DNA of 9,457 bases, taken from an uncultured Flavobacteriales bacterium. Lineage in GTDB: Bacteria; Bacteroidota; Bacteroidia; Flavobacteriales; UBA1820. Made by a program: the position numbers and the translations under genes. Location of the stretch: positions 1-9,457 of the forward strand of contig CALJDR010000044.1 in assembly GCA_938023515.1 (NCBI GenBank). Direction: 5' to 3'. Below the pieces are notes generated by a model. The model searched no databases, was not told where the DNA came from, and saw nothing but the letters and a program-made list of their open reading frames with translations. Below are positions 1 to 6,528 of the stretch, one piece after another; position 1 is the first letter of the stretch, and every line of letters begins with the position of its first letter.

Positions 1-979
1 CGTTCTTTACTCCCCGTGCGTCCCGAACCTCGATCCAGGGCAGGTTCAGCGAATAAATATCGTATCCATATTCTTCGTCACTGCCGCCGATATTGGAAGA
101 TAGCACTTCCAATCCTTTATCGTGCCATTTTTCATATACCTGTTTCAACGCAGACAGAAAATCGATGTTCTGCTGGTTGCCGGACGTCCAGGCCACTACG
201 AACAGGTTTTTCCCTGCGAAAGTTTTCGGACTATAGGCCGCGGAATCCTTGATCAGTTCGAAATCCGGGGCACTCATCCCGACGAGCGTGCTTTTCGCAT
301 TGGTTACGAATCCGGAAAATTCTTTCCCATACCTGGAATTCATCACATCCGGCGACAATTTGGCCGCAATAGTGTCGAGAAGCGGTGAATATCCTTTATT
401 CAGGAATGTATAAGCCAATAGCGGAGAGAGGTAACTGTCAGGATGGGTTATGGCAAAATTGGCCACGAACTGCAACTGACGGCGCTCGAGCGACTCGTAC
501 ATCGCCGTATATACGGCTACAGAATCTTTATCGCCGTCCACCGCATTGGAGCGTAAGATATCGAGGTAGATATTGTTTTTCTTGGTCGCAAAATCCCGCA
601 TATAATTCATGAATTCGGCATAAAGCTCCTGATCTTTACCGCCTTTGATCCGCGCCTGTCCCAAACTATCTATATGGGCATCGATTGTGATTTCCCCGCC
701 TTGCGCGAAGAAAGAAACAGCGGGTTCCGCTTTACCGAATGCCAGGTAATACATTTGAGGGTCTTCCACCGGAGCCGAAAGTTCAAAACGGCCGTTTTTA
801 CCCATTTCAAGGGAGTCCAGGTTCACGTAACGCCCATCCGCCTCTTTCTGAAGGTAAAGCACGCCATTCTTGGCCCCGTCTATGGTTCCTTTCACTTTGA
901 AAGTTTTCCCGCCGGAGCAACCGGCCGCCAACAGCACGCATACGGCTGCCACACAAATTTTGCCCGAAATCCTAAGCAT
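1..979 (-). CDS. DUF4369/thioredoxin-like lipoprotein without CXXC (3' end cut by window)
   Basis: This is the first 326 codons of a minus-strand gene that runs off the left edge. The start at 979 opens a lipoprotein signal peptide: basic residues, a hydrophobic core, and lipobox LAAGC with the acylated Cys at 21. Residues about 26-115 are beta-rich and resemble DUF4369 (starting FKVKGTIDGAKNGVLYL). A mostly helical linker follows, and a thioredoxin/AhpC-TSA-like domain begins at GMSAPDFEL (234-242). Where family members have WASWCGPC, this protein reads WTSGNQQN (264-271), so both catalytic Cys are Asn (N268, N271). No other Cys is visible after the lipid Cys. Relatives are usually about 360-380 residues, so some 40-50 are missing here. 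Known relatives are envelope-anchored thiol-disulfide proteins; this copy probably has a non-redox, binding or structural role. The family call is firm, the function unknown. It lies downstream of the solute-binding lipoprotein on the same strand, 74 bases away. Confidence 0.88.
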   Translation of the reverse strand, partial: MLRISGKICVAAVCVLLAAGCSGGKTFKVKGTIDGAKNGVLYLQKEADGRYVNLDSLEMGKNGRFELSAPVEDPQMYYLAFGKAEPAVSFFAQGGEITIDAHIDSLGQARIKGGKDQELYAEFMNYMRDFATKKNNIYLDILRSNAVDGDKDSVAVYTAMYESLERRQLQFVANFAITHPDSYLSPLLAYTFLNKGYSPLLDTIAAKLSPDVMNSRYGKEFSGFVTNAKSTLVGMSAPDFELIKDSAAYSPKTFAGKNLFVVAWTSGNQQNIDFLSALKQVYEKWHDKGLEVLSSNIGGSDEEYGYDIYSLNLPWIEVRDARGVKN

Positions 980-1014
980 GTTCTGTTTTTTGGTATTCGA
1001 TTGGTATCAGGGAA

Positions 1015-1022
1015 CAAATGTA
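1015..1022 (-). promoter_or_regulatory. Possible -7 promoter element (TACATTTG) for the thioredoxin-like gene
   Basis: Read on the minus strand, this matches the Bacteroidota -7 consensus TAnnTTTG. It lies about 36 bases upstream of the start codon at 979, which would give a leader of roughly 30 bases. No TTTG is visible at the expected -33 position, so it is half a promoter at best. If it is real, the gene can be transcribed separately from the upstream binding-protein gene. Confidence 0.35.
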
Positions 1023-1036
1023 ATCAAATATGCGAA

Positions 1037-1058
1037 ACTGTCCGCCTGTGCGGTCAGT
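1037..1058 (-). terminator. Hairpin across the stop codon of the solute-binding gene
   Basis: Arms of 9 bases (1037-1045 and 1050-1058) pair with one mismatch around a 4-base loop, and the right arm contains the TGA stop codon (1054-1056). In the minus direction the hairpin is followed by TTCGCATATTTG, a poor U-tract, so termination of the upstream gene would be weak. In the plus direction it is followed directly by CTTTTTT, which looks like an intrinsic terminator, but no plus-strand gene precedes it. It may act as an attenuator between the two lipoprotein genes or be coincidental. Confidence 0.3.
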
Positions 1059-2706
1059 CTTTTTTCACAGCCCGCAGATCGAGATTGTTGGTGGTGATGT
1101 TGCTGGTAAAATTCTCCAGGCGGGGATTATAGAACCGAATGACCTGGTCATAGTACAGCACGATGACCGGTACGTCCTCCATGGCCAGCGCATCGGCCTG
1201 CCGGTAAAGTTCCGTCCGTACGGCCGGATCGAGGGTATGGACAGCCCTCTGGTACAGGTGGTCGAATGCCGGATTGCTGTAATGCGTATAATTAGGCCCC
1301 TTCGGGCTTTCGTTCGGCCCATAGAAAAGGGATAAATAGTTTTCCCCGTCGGGATAGTCCCCCACCCAGCTTGCCCGAAAAAAATCCGTCTTGCCGGTAG
1401 CCATCGCCTGGCGCAGGCTGGCCGTCTGGATGACCTCCACGCTCACCGGCAATCCCAAACGCTGCCATTCGGACTGGATATATTCGCACAGATCGCGGTA
1501 ATCGGAATTCACCTGCAGCACGAACGGTTTTACCGGTCCTTTGTCCTTTTTATAATCCTCGATCAGTTTGAGGGAGAGTTCCGGATCGTACAGATTGGTG
1601 CTGTCCGAGGCCAGTGTGCCGTCCAGTCCCAGGGGAATGATGCCCCCGGTAGCCGGAATACCGATGTTCTTCCGGAGGTAGAGCATCATCTTGCGGCGGT
1701 CGAAACCGTGGTTGAGCGCCTGGCGGATACGCAGGTCCGAAAGAGGATTGTCGGCCGGAAGGTCCATCTTGACACCCAGGTATTCGGTATTGAGGTAAGG
1801 CATGGTCATCATCGCGATCTGCCCTTCGAATTTCTCTTTCAGTTTCCCGTCCGAAGTGAGTACCTCGTCCGCATAGCCAGGGTCGAGCCCGGATATGAAA
1901 TCGAGGTTGCCCATCAAGAATTCCATGAAGGCAGCCTGTTTATCCGGCAGGAAAGTGATATTGATCGCTTCGAGGTACGGCAGCCGGTGGCCCTGGTCGT
2001 CGAACTCGAAAAAGTTCGGGTTGCGGCGCAGCACCAGCATATTGCCTTCGCTCCAGTATTTCACGTAAAATGCCCCCGTGCCCACGGGCCGGGTGCGAAA
2101 GTCCTCGCCCAGGTAATCGACCGCTTCCTGTGGAACGACCATGCAATAAGGCATCGTGAGCAGGCTCAAAAACGCCGGGAAAGCCTCTTTCAGACGGATA
2201 TGCAGGGTCGAATCGTTGACCGCCTCGATATTTTCCACGTAATTCATCGTCCACGCGCCCGGAGAGGTAACCTTCGTATCGGTAAGCCGCCCCAGCGAAT
2301 AGGCGAAATCGGCCGCATTCACGGCGCGGGTACTATCGGGATGTTCAGGCAGGAATGCTTCACTCTTATGAAAATAAACGTCATCCCGCAGGACAAAAGT
2401 ATAGTCCAGTCCGTCGGGCGATATTTCCCAACGTTTGGCGATCTCGGGTACGACATGGGCTTTCTCGTCCAGTTTTACCAAACCCGAGAACACCTGCCGG
2501 CAGGCCCATACCCCGGATTGTAGGCGGGCGAACGCCGGATCGAGGGAAAGGAGATTCCCCACTTCATTGTATCGGAACACCTCGTCGCTGGGCGCGGGTT
2601 CGGGCCGGTCGCACGAAACGGCGGAAAAAGCGGCCGCCACAGCCAACAGGCCGGCGGAAAAAGAAGAGAACACTGCGTATTTCTTTAAGGCTGCGGATAC
2701 ACCCAT
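1054..2706 (-). CDS. Family 5 extracellular solute-binding lipoprotein (oligopeptide/dipeptide type)
   Basis: This 550-residue protein belongs to the SBP_bac_5 (OppA/DppA) family, which captures peptides or similar solutes for an ABC importer. I chose ATG 2706 over the upstream ATG at 2766 because it puts a proper lipoprotein signal at the N-terminus: KK, a hydrophobic core, and lipobox AVSC with Cys 32. The longer reading would add 20 residues ahead of the signal peptide. Family hallmarks are a start like YNEVGNLLSLDPAFA near 46-60, WEISPDGLDYTFVLRDDVYF near 93-112, a DLRIRQALNHGFDRRKM segment in the middle, and the ending DVPVIVLYYDQVIRFYNPRLENF. The length is normal for the family. No permease or ATPase gene lies nearby, so the importer partners are elsewhere, or the protein works in another capacity. 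The specific ligand cannot be read from the sequence. Confidence 0.93.
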   Translation of the reverse strand: MGVSAALKKYAVFSSFSAGLLAVAAAFSAVSCDRPEPAPSDEVFRYNEVGNLLSLDPAFARLQSGVWACRQVFSGLVKLDEKAHVVPEIAKRWEISPDGLDYTFVLRDDVYFHKSEAFLPEHPDSTRAVNAADFAYSLGRLTDTKVTSPGAWTMNYVENIEAVNDSTLHIRLKEAFPAFLSLLTMPYCMVVPQEAVDYLGEDFRTRPVGTGAFYVKYWSEGNMLVLRRNPNFFEFDDQGHRLPYLEAINITFLPDKQAAFMEFLMGNLDFISGLDPGYADEVLTSDGKLKEKFEGQIAMMTMPYLNTEYLGVKMDLPADNPLSDLRIRQALNHGFDRRKMMLYLRKNIGIPATGGIIPLGLDGTLASDSTNLYDPELSLKLIEDYKKDKGPVKPFVLQVNSDYRDLCEYIQSEWQRLGLPVSVEVIQTASLRQAMATGKTDFFRASWVGDYPDGENYLSLFYGPNESPKGPNYTHYSNPAFDHLYQRAVHTLDPAVRTELYRQADALAMEDVPVIVLYYDQVIRFYNPRLENFTSNITTNNLDLRAVKKD

Positions 2707-2771
2707 CTGTCTTTCAGGTAAAGATTTAAAGCCGTAAAGATACGCGATATATCTTTTTTGCGCCACATCCG

Positions 2772-2835
2772 CCGGTATTTTAATTTAAAAGCCCATATCC
2801 GTTACATTTTTAAAAATCCGGTATGTTAAATTTTC
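2772..2835. repeat. Imperfect direct repeat in the divergent intergenic region
   Basis: CCGGTAT occurs at 2772-2778 and again at 2818-2824, and each copy is followed by a similar AT-rich tail (TTTAATTT and GTTAAATTTT). The copies are 46 bases apart, between the binding-protein start and the regulator promoter. They could be binding sites for a regulator of the minus-strand gene, whose own promoter I could not identify. Chance similarity in AT-rich DNA is quite possible. Confidence 0.3.
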
Positions 2836-2843
2836 TCTCCTTC

Positions 2844-2874
2844 TTTGCCGGAAACAGAAAGGCAATTACCTTTG
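2844..2874 (+). promoter_or_regulatory. Bacteroidota-type promoter of the efflux operon (TTTG-N19-TACCTTTG)
   Basis: TTTG at 2844-2847 is followed after exactly 19 bases by TACCTTTG at 2867-2874. This fits the TTTG / TAnnTTTG consensus used by the primary sigma factor of Bacteroides relatives. Transcription should begin near 2878-2882, giving a leader of about 40 bases before the regulator's ATG at 2922. The start region coincides with the tandem 13-bp repeat, which suggests repression at this promoter. Confidence 0.75.
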
Positions 2875-2876
2875 TC

Positions 2877-2902
2877 AATCATTTGATTAAATTATTTGAT
2901 TA
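2877..2902 (+). promoter_or_regulatory. Candidate operator: tandem 13-bp repeat
   Basis: Two adjacent 13-base units, AATCATTTGATTA (2877-2889) and AATTATTTGATTA (2890-2902), differ at one position. A degenerate third unit may follow at 2903-2915 (AA.......GATTA shape). The first unit contains the palindrome AATCA-TT-TGATT. The block begins 2 bases after the -7 element, so it covers the expected transcription start, a typical place for TetR-family autorepression. Binding by the adjacent regulator is inferred from position only. Confidence 0.55.
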
Positions 2903-2921
2903 AACCCACCGATTAACGCCG

Positions 2922-3533
2922 ATGGAAAACAATGGGAACGTAGAAAAAAATATCGCCGAATCCGCCCGGAACGTATTTGTGGAGAAGGGTTACGACGGGG
3001 CCACCATGCGCGAGATCGCTGCCGGGGCCGGCATTAATATCTCCATGCTGCACTACTACTACCGCAGTAAGGACAACCTGTTCGACATCGTGTTCAACGA
3101 TGTTTTTAACCGGATGTACGGCCGGATATTCGAGGTGATCTCCTCCGGGCGGGACATTTTTGCCAAGATCCGCACGATCGTCGATATCTATCTGGACACG
3201 CTGTCCGCAGAACCCCGGCTGCCGAACTTCATCTTCAACGAAGTGACCCAACGGCCCGCGCGCAGCGGGCGTTTTTCCGGCCACAAAGAATATATCCTCG
3301 GACATATCGGGACTTTCCAACAGCAACTGGACGAGGAAGCCCAGCGCGGAACCATCCGCCGGGTGAGCGTCATGGAACTGTTCGTCGCGATGGAATCCCT
3401 GTGCGTATACCCGTTCCTCACCCATCCGCTGTGGCAGAAGATATTCGATGTGGACCAGGAAAATTTCACCCGTATCATCATGGCACGCAGGGACACATAC
3501 GCCGACAACATCATTAAATCAATTGAAAAATGA
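2922..3533 (+). CDS. TetR-family transcriptional regulator
   Basis: This 203-residue protein has a TetR_N DNA-binding domain at about residues 8-54. It begins IAESARNVFVEKGYDGATMREIAAGAG and contains the helix-turn-helix plus the recognition stretch INISMLHYYYRSKDNLF. The C-terminal two thirds (about 60-203) are helical and form the ligand-binding and dimerisation part, whose effector cannot be read from sequence. It is the first gene after the consensus promoter, and its stop overlaps the next start as ATGA (3530-3533), so it is probably co-transcribed and translationally coupled with the exporter genes. The layout resembles E. coli CecR (YbiH), a TetR repressor next to ybhGFSR. The likely role is repression of its own operon until an exported compound binds. 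Confidence 0.94.
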   Translation: MENNGNVEKNIAESARNVFVEKGYDGATMREIAAGAGINISMLHYYYRSKDNLFDIVFNDVFNRMYGRIFEVISSGRDIFAKIRTIVDIYLDTLSAEPRLPNFIFNEVTQRPARSGRFSGHKEYILGHIGTFQQQLDEEAQRGTIRRVSVMELFVAMESLCVYPFLTHPLWQKIFDVDQENFTRIIMARRDTYADNIIKSIEK

Positions 3534-5047
3534 GGACCCGGATATACCTACTGGCCGCCGTATGGCTGGCAATTTCCCCATTCCTTACCGCCCAACAGGT
3601 CTTTTCGCTGGAGCAATGCCGGCGGATGGCTCTGGAGAACAACAAACAGATGGGCATCATGAGCCAGAAACTCCTGCAGGCCACCGAGGAACGCAAAGCG
3701 GCTTTCACCAAGAACCTGCCATCCATCTCGGCCAGCGGCGCTTACCTGTACAACAGCCGCGAAACGTCGCTCATCGCGCACGACATGATGCTGCCCATTG
3801 GTTCTATGGCCCCGGACGGGAGCTTTACATTCACCCCGGACCAGGTGAACAACCCATTCACCACCGTCAACGGGCAGCAAGTACCATTGGATGCCGCCGG
3901 ACAGCCGTTCGACCCGCGGACAAACCCGGAAAAGATCCTCTGGAAACAATATACTACCATTCCGAAAGACGAGCTGACGTTCAATACCCATAATGTGTTC
4001 GCCGGAGCCGTCACCCTGACCCAGCCGGTCTATATGGGCGGAAAGATCCGGGCGTACAACCGGATTTCCCGTTTCGCCGAATCGCTGGCCGTCTCGCAGA
4101 AAGACGCCAAAGCCTCCCAGGTGATCCTCTCCACCGACGAAGCGTACTGGGGCATCGTCTCCCTGATGCATAAAAAGAAACTGGCCGACAGTTATCTGGC
4201 ACTGCTCGAACGGCTGGAAAAAGACGTGAACGCGATGAAACGCGAAGGAGTCGCCACCCGTTCGGATGAATTGTCGGTGGAAGTGCGCCTGAACGAAGCC
4301 CGGATGACCCTCACCCAGGTGGAGGATGGCCTGACCCTTTCCAAAATGAACCTGGCCATGATCTGCGGGCTGCCCATCAGCGGGGATTTCGCGCTGGCGG
4401 ACAGCATTTCCGTAGGGAACGACAGCCGGAGCGCCGCCCCGGTGAATATCCCGCAGTCGGTGGAAAACCGCAAGGAGATACAGAGCCTGTCCCTGGCCGT
4501 AGATATGCTGCGCGAAAAGCAGAACATTGTGCGGTCGGAATACCTGCCCTCTCTGGCCCTTACCGGCGGATATATCCTCACTTCGCCCAATCTGTACGAC
4601 GGCTTTTCCCTGTCGCCCAAAGGCATGTTCAACGTAGGGGTGATGCTGAAAGTCCCCGTATTCAGCTGGAACGAACGCGGGCATAAGATGAAAGTGGCCC
4701 GCGCAGAGACCGACATAGCCCGCCTGGAATTGGATGACGCAAAAGAAAAGGTGGAATTACAGATAAACCAAAGCTCTTTCTACCGCAACGCGGCCCGCAA
4801 AAAAGCCGACATGGCCGCCTCCAACCTGGAAAAAGCCCAGGAGAACCTGCGCTACGCCCAACTTTCCTACCGCGAAGGGGTAGCCACCCTCACTAACGTG
4901 TTCGAAGCCCAGACCGCATGGCTTTCAGCCAATTCGCAGCATATAGACGCGCAGATCGATTTGGTCATGGCCGACGTCTACCTGCTGAACGCTACGGGAC
5001 GCCTCACCGGGGAATATACCGATACGCCGACCGAAAAAACGAAATAA
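3530..5047 (+). CDS. TolC-family outer-membrane efflux protein
   Basis: This 505-residue outer-membrane factor forms the trimeric exit duct of a tripartite exporter. A signal peptide covers about residues 1-21, with likely cleavage after LTA ahead of QQVFSLEQC. Two OEP repeats follow, each a long helical hairpin plus beta strands. The first runs from about 25 to 285 and includes the strand VTLTQPVYMGGK (161-172). The second runs from about 305 to 495 and includes VGVMLKVPVFSWNERG (369-384) and the ending AQLSYREGVATLTNVFEAQ. A polar segment at about 77-155, rich in Pro, Asn and Asp, looks like an enlarged surface loop between the strands of repeat one. The start ATG overlaps the regulator's stop. 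The adaptor gene follows 16 bases downstream, so the two products are the expected partners. The substrate is not evident. Confidence 0.94.
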   Translation: MRTRIYLLAAVWLAISPFLTAQQVFSLEQCRRMALENNKQMGIMSQKLLQATEERKAAFTKNLPSISASGAYLYNSRETSLIAHDMMLPIGSMAPDGSFTFTPDQVNNPFTTVNGQQVPLDAAGQPFDPRTNPEKILWKQYTTIPKDELTFNTHNVFAGAVTLTQPVYMGGKIRAYNRISRFAESLAVSQKDAKASQVILSTDEAYWGIVSLMHKKKLADSYLALLERLEKDVNAMKREGVATRSDELSVEVRLNEARMTLTQVEDGLTLSKMNLAMICGLPISGDFALADSISVGNDSRSAAPVNIPQSVENRKEIQSLSLAVDMLREKQNIVRSEYLPSLALTGGYILTSPNLYDGFSLSPKGMFNVGVMLKVPVFSWNERGHKMKVARAETDIARLELDDAKEKVELQINQSSFYRNAARKKADMAASNLEKAQENLRYAQLSYREGVATLTNVFEAQTAWLSANSQHIDAQIDLVMADVYLLNATGRLTGEYTDTPTEKTK

Positions 5048-5063
5048 AACAGACGAGATAAAA

Positions 5064-6083
5064 ATGGAAAACAAAAAATCCGCAAGCGAAAAAAGCAACG
5101 AGAAAAGCATGGTCACCGGCTTTATCGTCACCCTGACGGTGATCGTGCTGGTAGCCTTAGCCGGGGTGCTGTTCCTGCGCCCCAAAGACCCCTACATCCA
5201 AGGGCAGGCCGATGCCGACCAGGTGCGCATCTCCAGCAAAGTGCCGGGCCGTATCGAAAGCATCTTGGTAAAGGAAGGGCAGACCGTAAAACAGGGGGAT
5301 ACCCTGGGCAGGCTCTATATTCCGGATCTGGAAGCTAAAAAAGCACAGGCACAGGCCGCTCTGAGCGCCGCCGAAGCGCAGAACAAAAAAGCGGTCAAAG
5401 GCACCCGGAGCGAGCAAATCACGGCTGCTTATCAGGTCTGGCAGAAAGCCCGGGCCGGGGAAGATATCGCCGAGAAATCGTACCGGCGGATGGAGAACCT
5501 TTTTGCCGAGGGCGTCGTATCGGCCCAGAAACGCGATGAGGCACTGGCCAACTACAAAGCGATGCAGGCCAGCGAACAGGCAGCCCGCTCGCAGTATCAA
5601 ATGGCCGTCAACGGAGCCGAGAAAGAAGACCGCGAAGCCGCTGCCGCTATGGTGGAACGCGCCGCCGGGGCAATGAAGGAGATCGACTCTTATATCGCCG
5701 AATCGGTACTCATCAGCCCGATAGACGGCGAGGTATCGGAAATATTCCCCCTGCGCGGCGAACTGGTAGGCACAGGAGCTCCGGTGATGAACATTCTGGA
5801 TACGGACAACATCTGGGTATCGTTCAGCGTGCGGGAGGACGAGTTGGGCAAACTGAAAATGGGCACGGAATTCTCCGCCCGGATACCGGCGTTAGACAAC
5901 CGGGAAATACGACTGAAGGTCACTTACCTGAAAGACCTGGGCACGTATGCCGCCTGGAAGGCCACCAAGACCAACGGCCAGTTCGACATCAAGACTTTCG
6001 AGGTGAGGGCGCGGCCTTTGGAAAAAGTGTCCGACCTGCGGGCGGGGATGACGGTACTATTGGAAAGGAAGAGCCTTAAGTAA
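5064..6083 (+). CDS. HlyD/YbhG-type periplasmic adaptor (membrane fusion protein)
   Basis: This 339-residue adaptor should link an inner-membrane pump to the TolC-type duct. After a short lysine-rich cytoplasmic tail, one membrane segment spans about 16-38. The lipoyl-like half domain (about 48-84) carries VRISSKVPGRIESILVKEGQ. An Ala- and Glu-rich coiled-coil hairpin spans roughly 88-210. The second lipoyl half and beta-barrel follow from ESVLISPIDGEVSEIFPLRG (about 213 on), then a C-terminal region with FDIKTFEVRARP and DLRAGMTVLLERK. This pattern fits adaptors of ABC-2 type exporters (YbhG, YhiI) as well as EmrA-like ones; the two permeases downstream favour the former. The length is normal. 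Its stop codon lies inside the first inverted repeat of the following non-coding stretch. Confidence 0.93.
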   Translation: MENKKSASEKSNEKSMVTGFIVTLTVIVLVALAGVLFLRPKDPYIQGQADADQVRISSKVPGRIESILVKEGQTVKQGDTLGRLYIPDLEAKKAQAQAALSAAEAQNKKAVKGTRSEQITAAYQVWQKARAGEDIAEKSYRRMENLFAEGVVSAQKRDEALANYKAMQASEQAARSQYQMAVNGAEKEDREAAAAMVERAAGAMKEIDSYIAESVLISPIDGEVSEIFPLRGELVGTGAPVMNILDTDNIWVSFSVREDELGKLKMGTEFSARIPALDNREIRLKVTYLKDLGTYAAWKATKTNGQFDIKTFEVRARPLEKVSDLRAGMTVLLERKSLK

Positions 6084-6160
6084 AGGCTGGATTATTCCTC
6101 ACTCTTTGTATTAACTTTCTTTTGCTGGCTCAAAAGAAAGTTACAAAGAAAACAGCCTTT
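6082..6160. repeat. Inverted repeat A: nested hairpin at the adaptor stop codon
   Basis: The outer arms AAAGGCTG (6082-6089) and CAGCCTTT (6153-6160) are perfect complements. Inside, the left arm 6104-6124 pairs with 6131-6148 around the loop CTGGCT: 12 pairs next to the loop (AACTTTCTTTTG), then 6 more beyond a 3-base bulge. The outer arm begins within the adaptor's stop codon. No T-run follows on the plus strand, so it is not a classical terminator. Confidence 0.7.
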
Positions 6161-6161
6161 G

Positions 6162-6268
6162 CCGGGACAATGGTTTGTGTCGCTCCTTTACGCGGCAAAA
6201 AGGCCTCGAAGCACCGGGTTTCGTGTTCCGGCCTTTTTGCCGCTGCTCACTCGCAAACGCAGTCCCGG
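6162..6268. repeat. Inverted repeat B: three-tier nested stem
   Basis: A perfect 14-bp inverted repeat, GCGGCAAAAAGGCC (6192-6205) with its complement at 6230-6243, encloses a 24-base loop. Outside it, GTTTGTG (6173-6179) can pair with CGCAAAC (6252-6258) with one G-U pair as RNA. Outside that, CCGGGAC (6162-6168) pairs perfectly with GTCCCGG (6262-6268). All three tiers are collinear, so they form one long interrupted stem of 28 pairs, which is hard to explain by chance. Confidence 0.7.
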
Positions 6269-6287
6269 TCAGATGCCTTCAGGTAAA

Positions 6288-6320
6288 TACGATTTTTACA
6301 GCGAAAGTATAAAAATCGTA
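6288..6320. repeat. Inverted repeat C: perfect 11-bp stem
   Basis: TACGATTTTTA (6288-6298) and its exact complement (6310-6320) flank an 11-base spacer, CAGCGAAAGTA. A small CCAG/CTGG hairpin follows at 6325-6336. In either orientation the stem carries a short T-run in one arm, but no T-tract follows it, so terminator function is not supported. Confidence 0.65.
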
Positions 6321-6360
6321 CAGCCCAGGCCTCTGGATCCCGTTCGTTTTGCCGGCAGTA

Positions 6361-6449
6361 GGAAGACGGGGAACGGAAATACGGGCGAGAATGTCCGAAG
6401 TCCGCCTTTAAGGCGGACAAGTTTCGCAGGCCGCCGTTTCCCGTCTTCC
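6361..6449. repeat. Inverted repeat D: 16-bp outer arms around a 19-base palindrome
   Basis: The outer arms 6361-6376 and 6434-6449 (GGAAGACGGG core) match at 15 of 16 positions. Centred between them is the palindrome GTCCGCCTT-T-AAGGCGGAC (6400-6418), with 9-bp arms and a single central T. Short CGAA/TTCG complements between the tiers may extend the fold. Two nested near-perfect inverted repeats sharing a centre argue for selection on structure. Confidence 0.65.
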
Positions 6450-6491
6450 GGATGGCGAAACAGCAAAACGACAGGGAGACTTTTTCTTTTG

Positions 6492-6528
6492 GTACTTTTC
6501 TTTTGTGTGGATGACAAAAGAAAAGTAC
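6492..6528. repeat. Inverted repeat E: perfect 15-bp hairpin
   Basis: GTACTTTTCTTTTGT (6492-6506) and its exact complement (6514-6528) flank the 7-base loop GTGGATG. T-rich sequence before it and A-rich sequence after it (to about 6540) add imperfect pairing. The stem closely resembles repeat A, so A and E look like the two ends of one cassette. It ends 65 bases before the first permease start. Confidence 0.7.

Noticed and set aside
1708..2523. 271-codon plus-strand ORF opposite the solute-binding gene
   Set aside because: It is antisense to a well-supported family 5 binding protein, and its His/Arg-rich composition is typical of shadow frames in GC-rich DNA. No domain is recognisable.
2735..2742. 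TATCTTTA on the minus strand as the -7 element of the solute-binding gene
   Set aside because: The final consensus G is missing and there is no TTTG at the expected -33 distance, so I did not list it as a promoter.
3548..4684. 378-codon minus-strand ORF opposite the TolC-type gene
   Set aside because: It is long but lies antisense to a clear outer-membrane factor. It is rich in Gly, His and Arg with no signal, domain or start context.
6082..6160. Inverted repeat A as the intrinsic terminator of the operon after the adaptor
   Set aside because: No T-tract follows the hairpin on the plus strand, and the permeases downstream have no promoter of their own, so read-through is more likely than full termination.
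6162..6528. CRISPR array or tRNA genes in the non-coding stretch
   Set aside because: The repeats are inverted and differ from one another; there is no regularly spaced direct repeat, and I see no tRNA cloverleaf elements.
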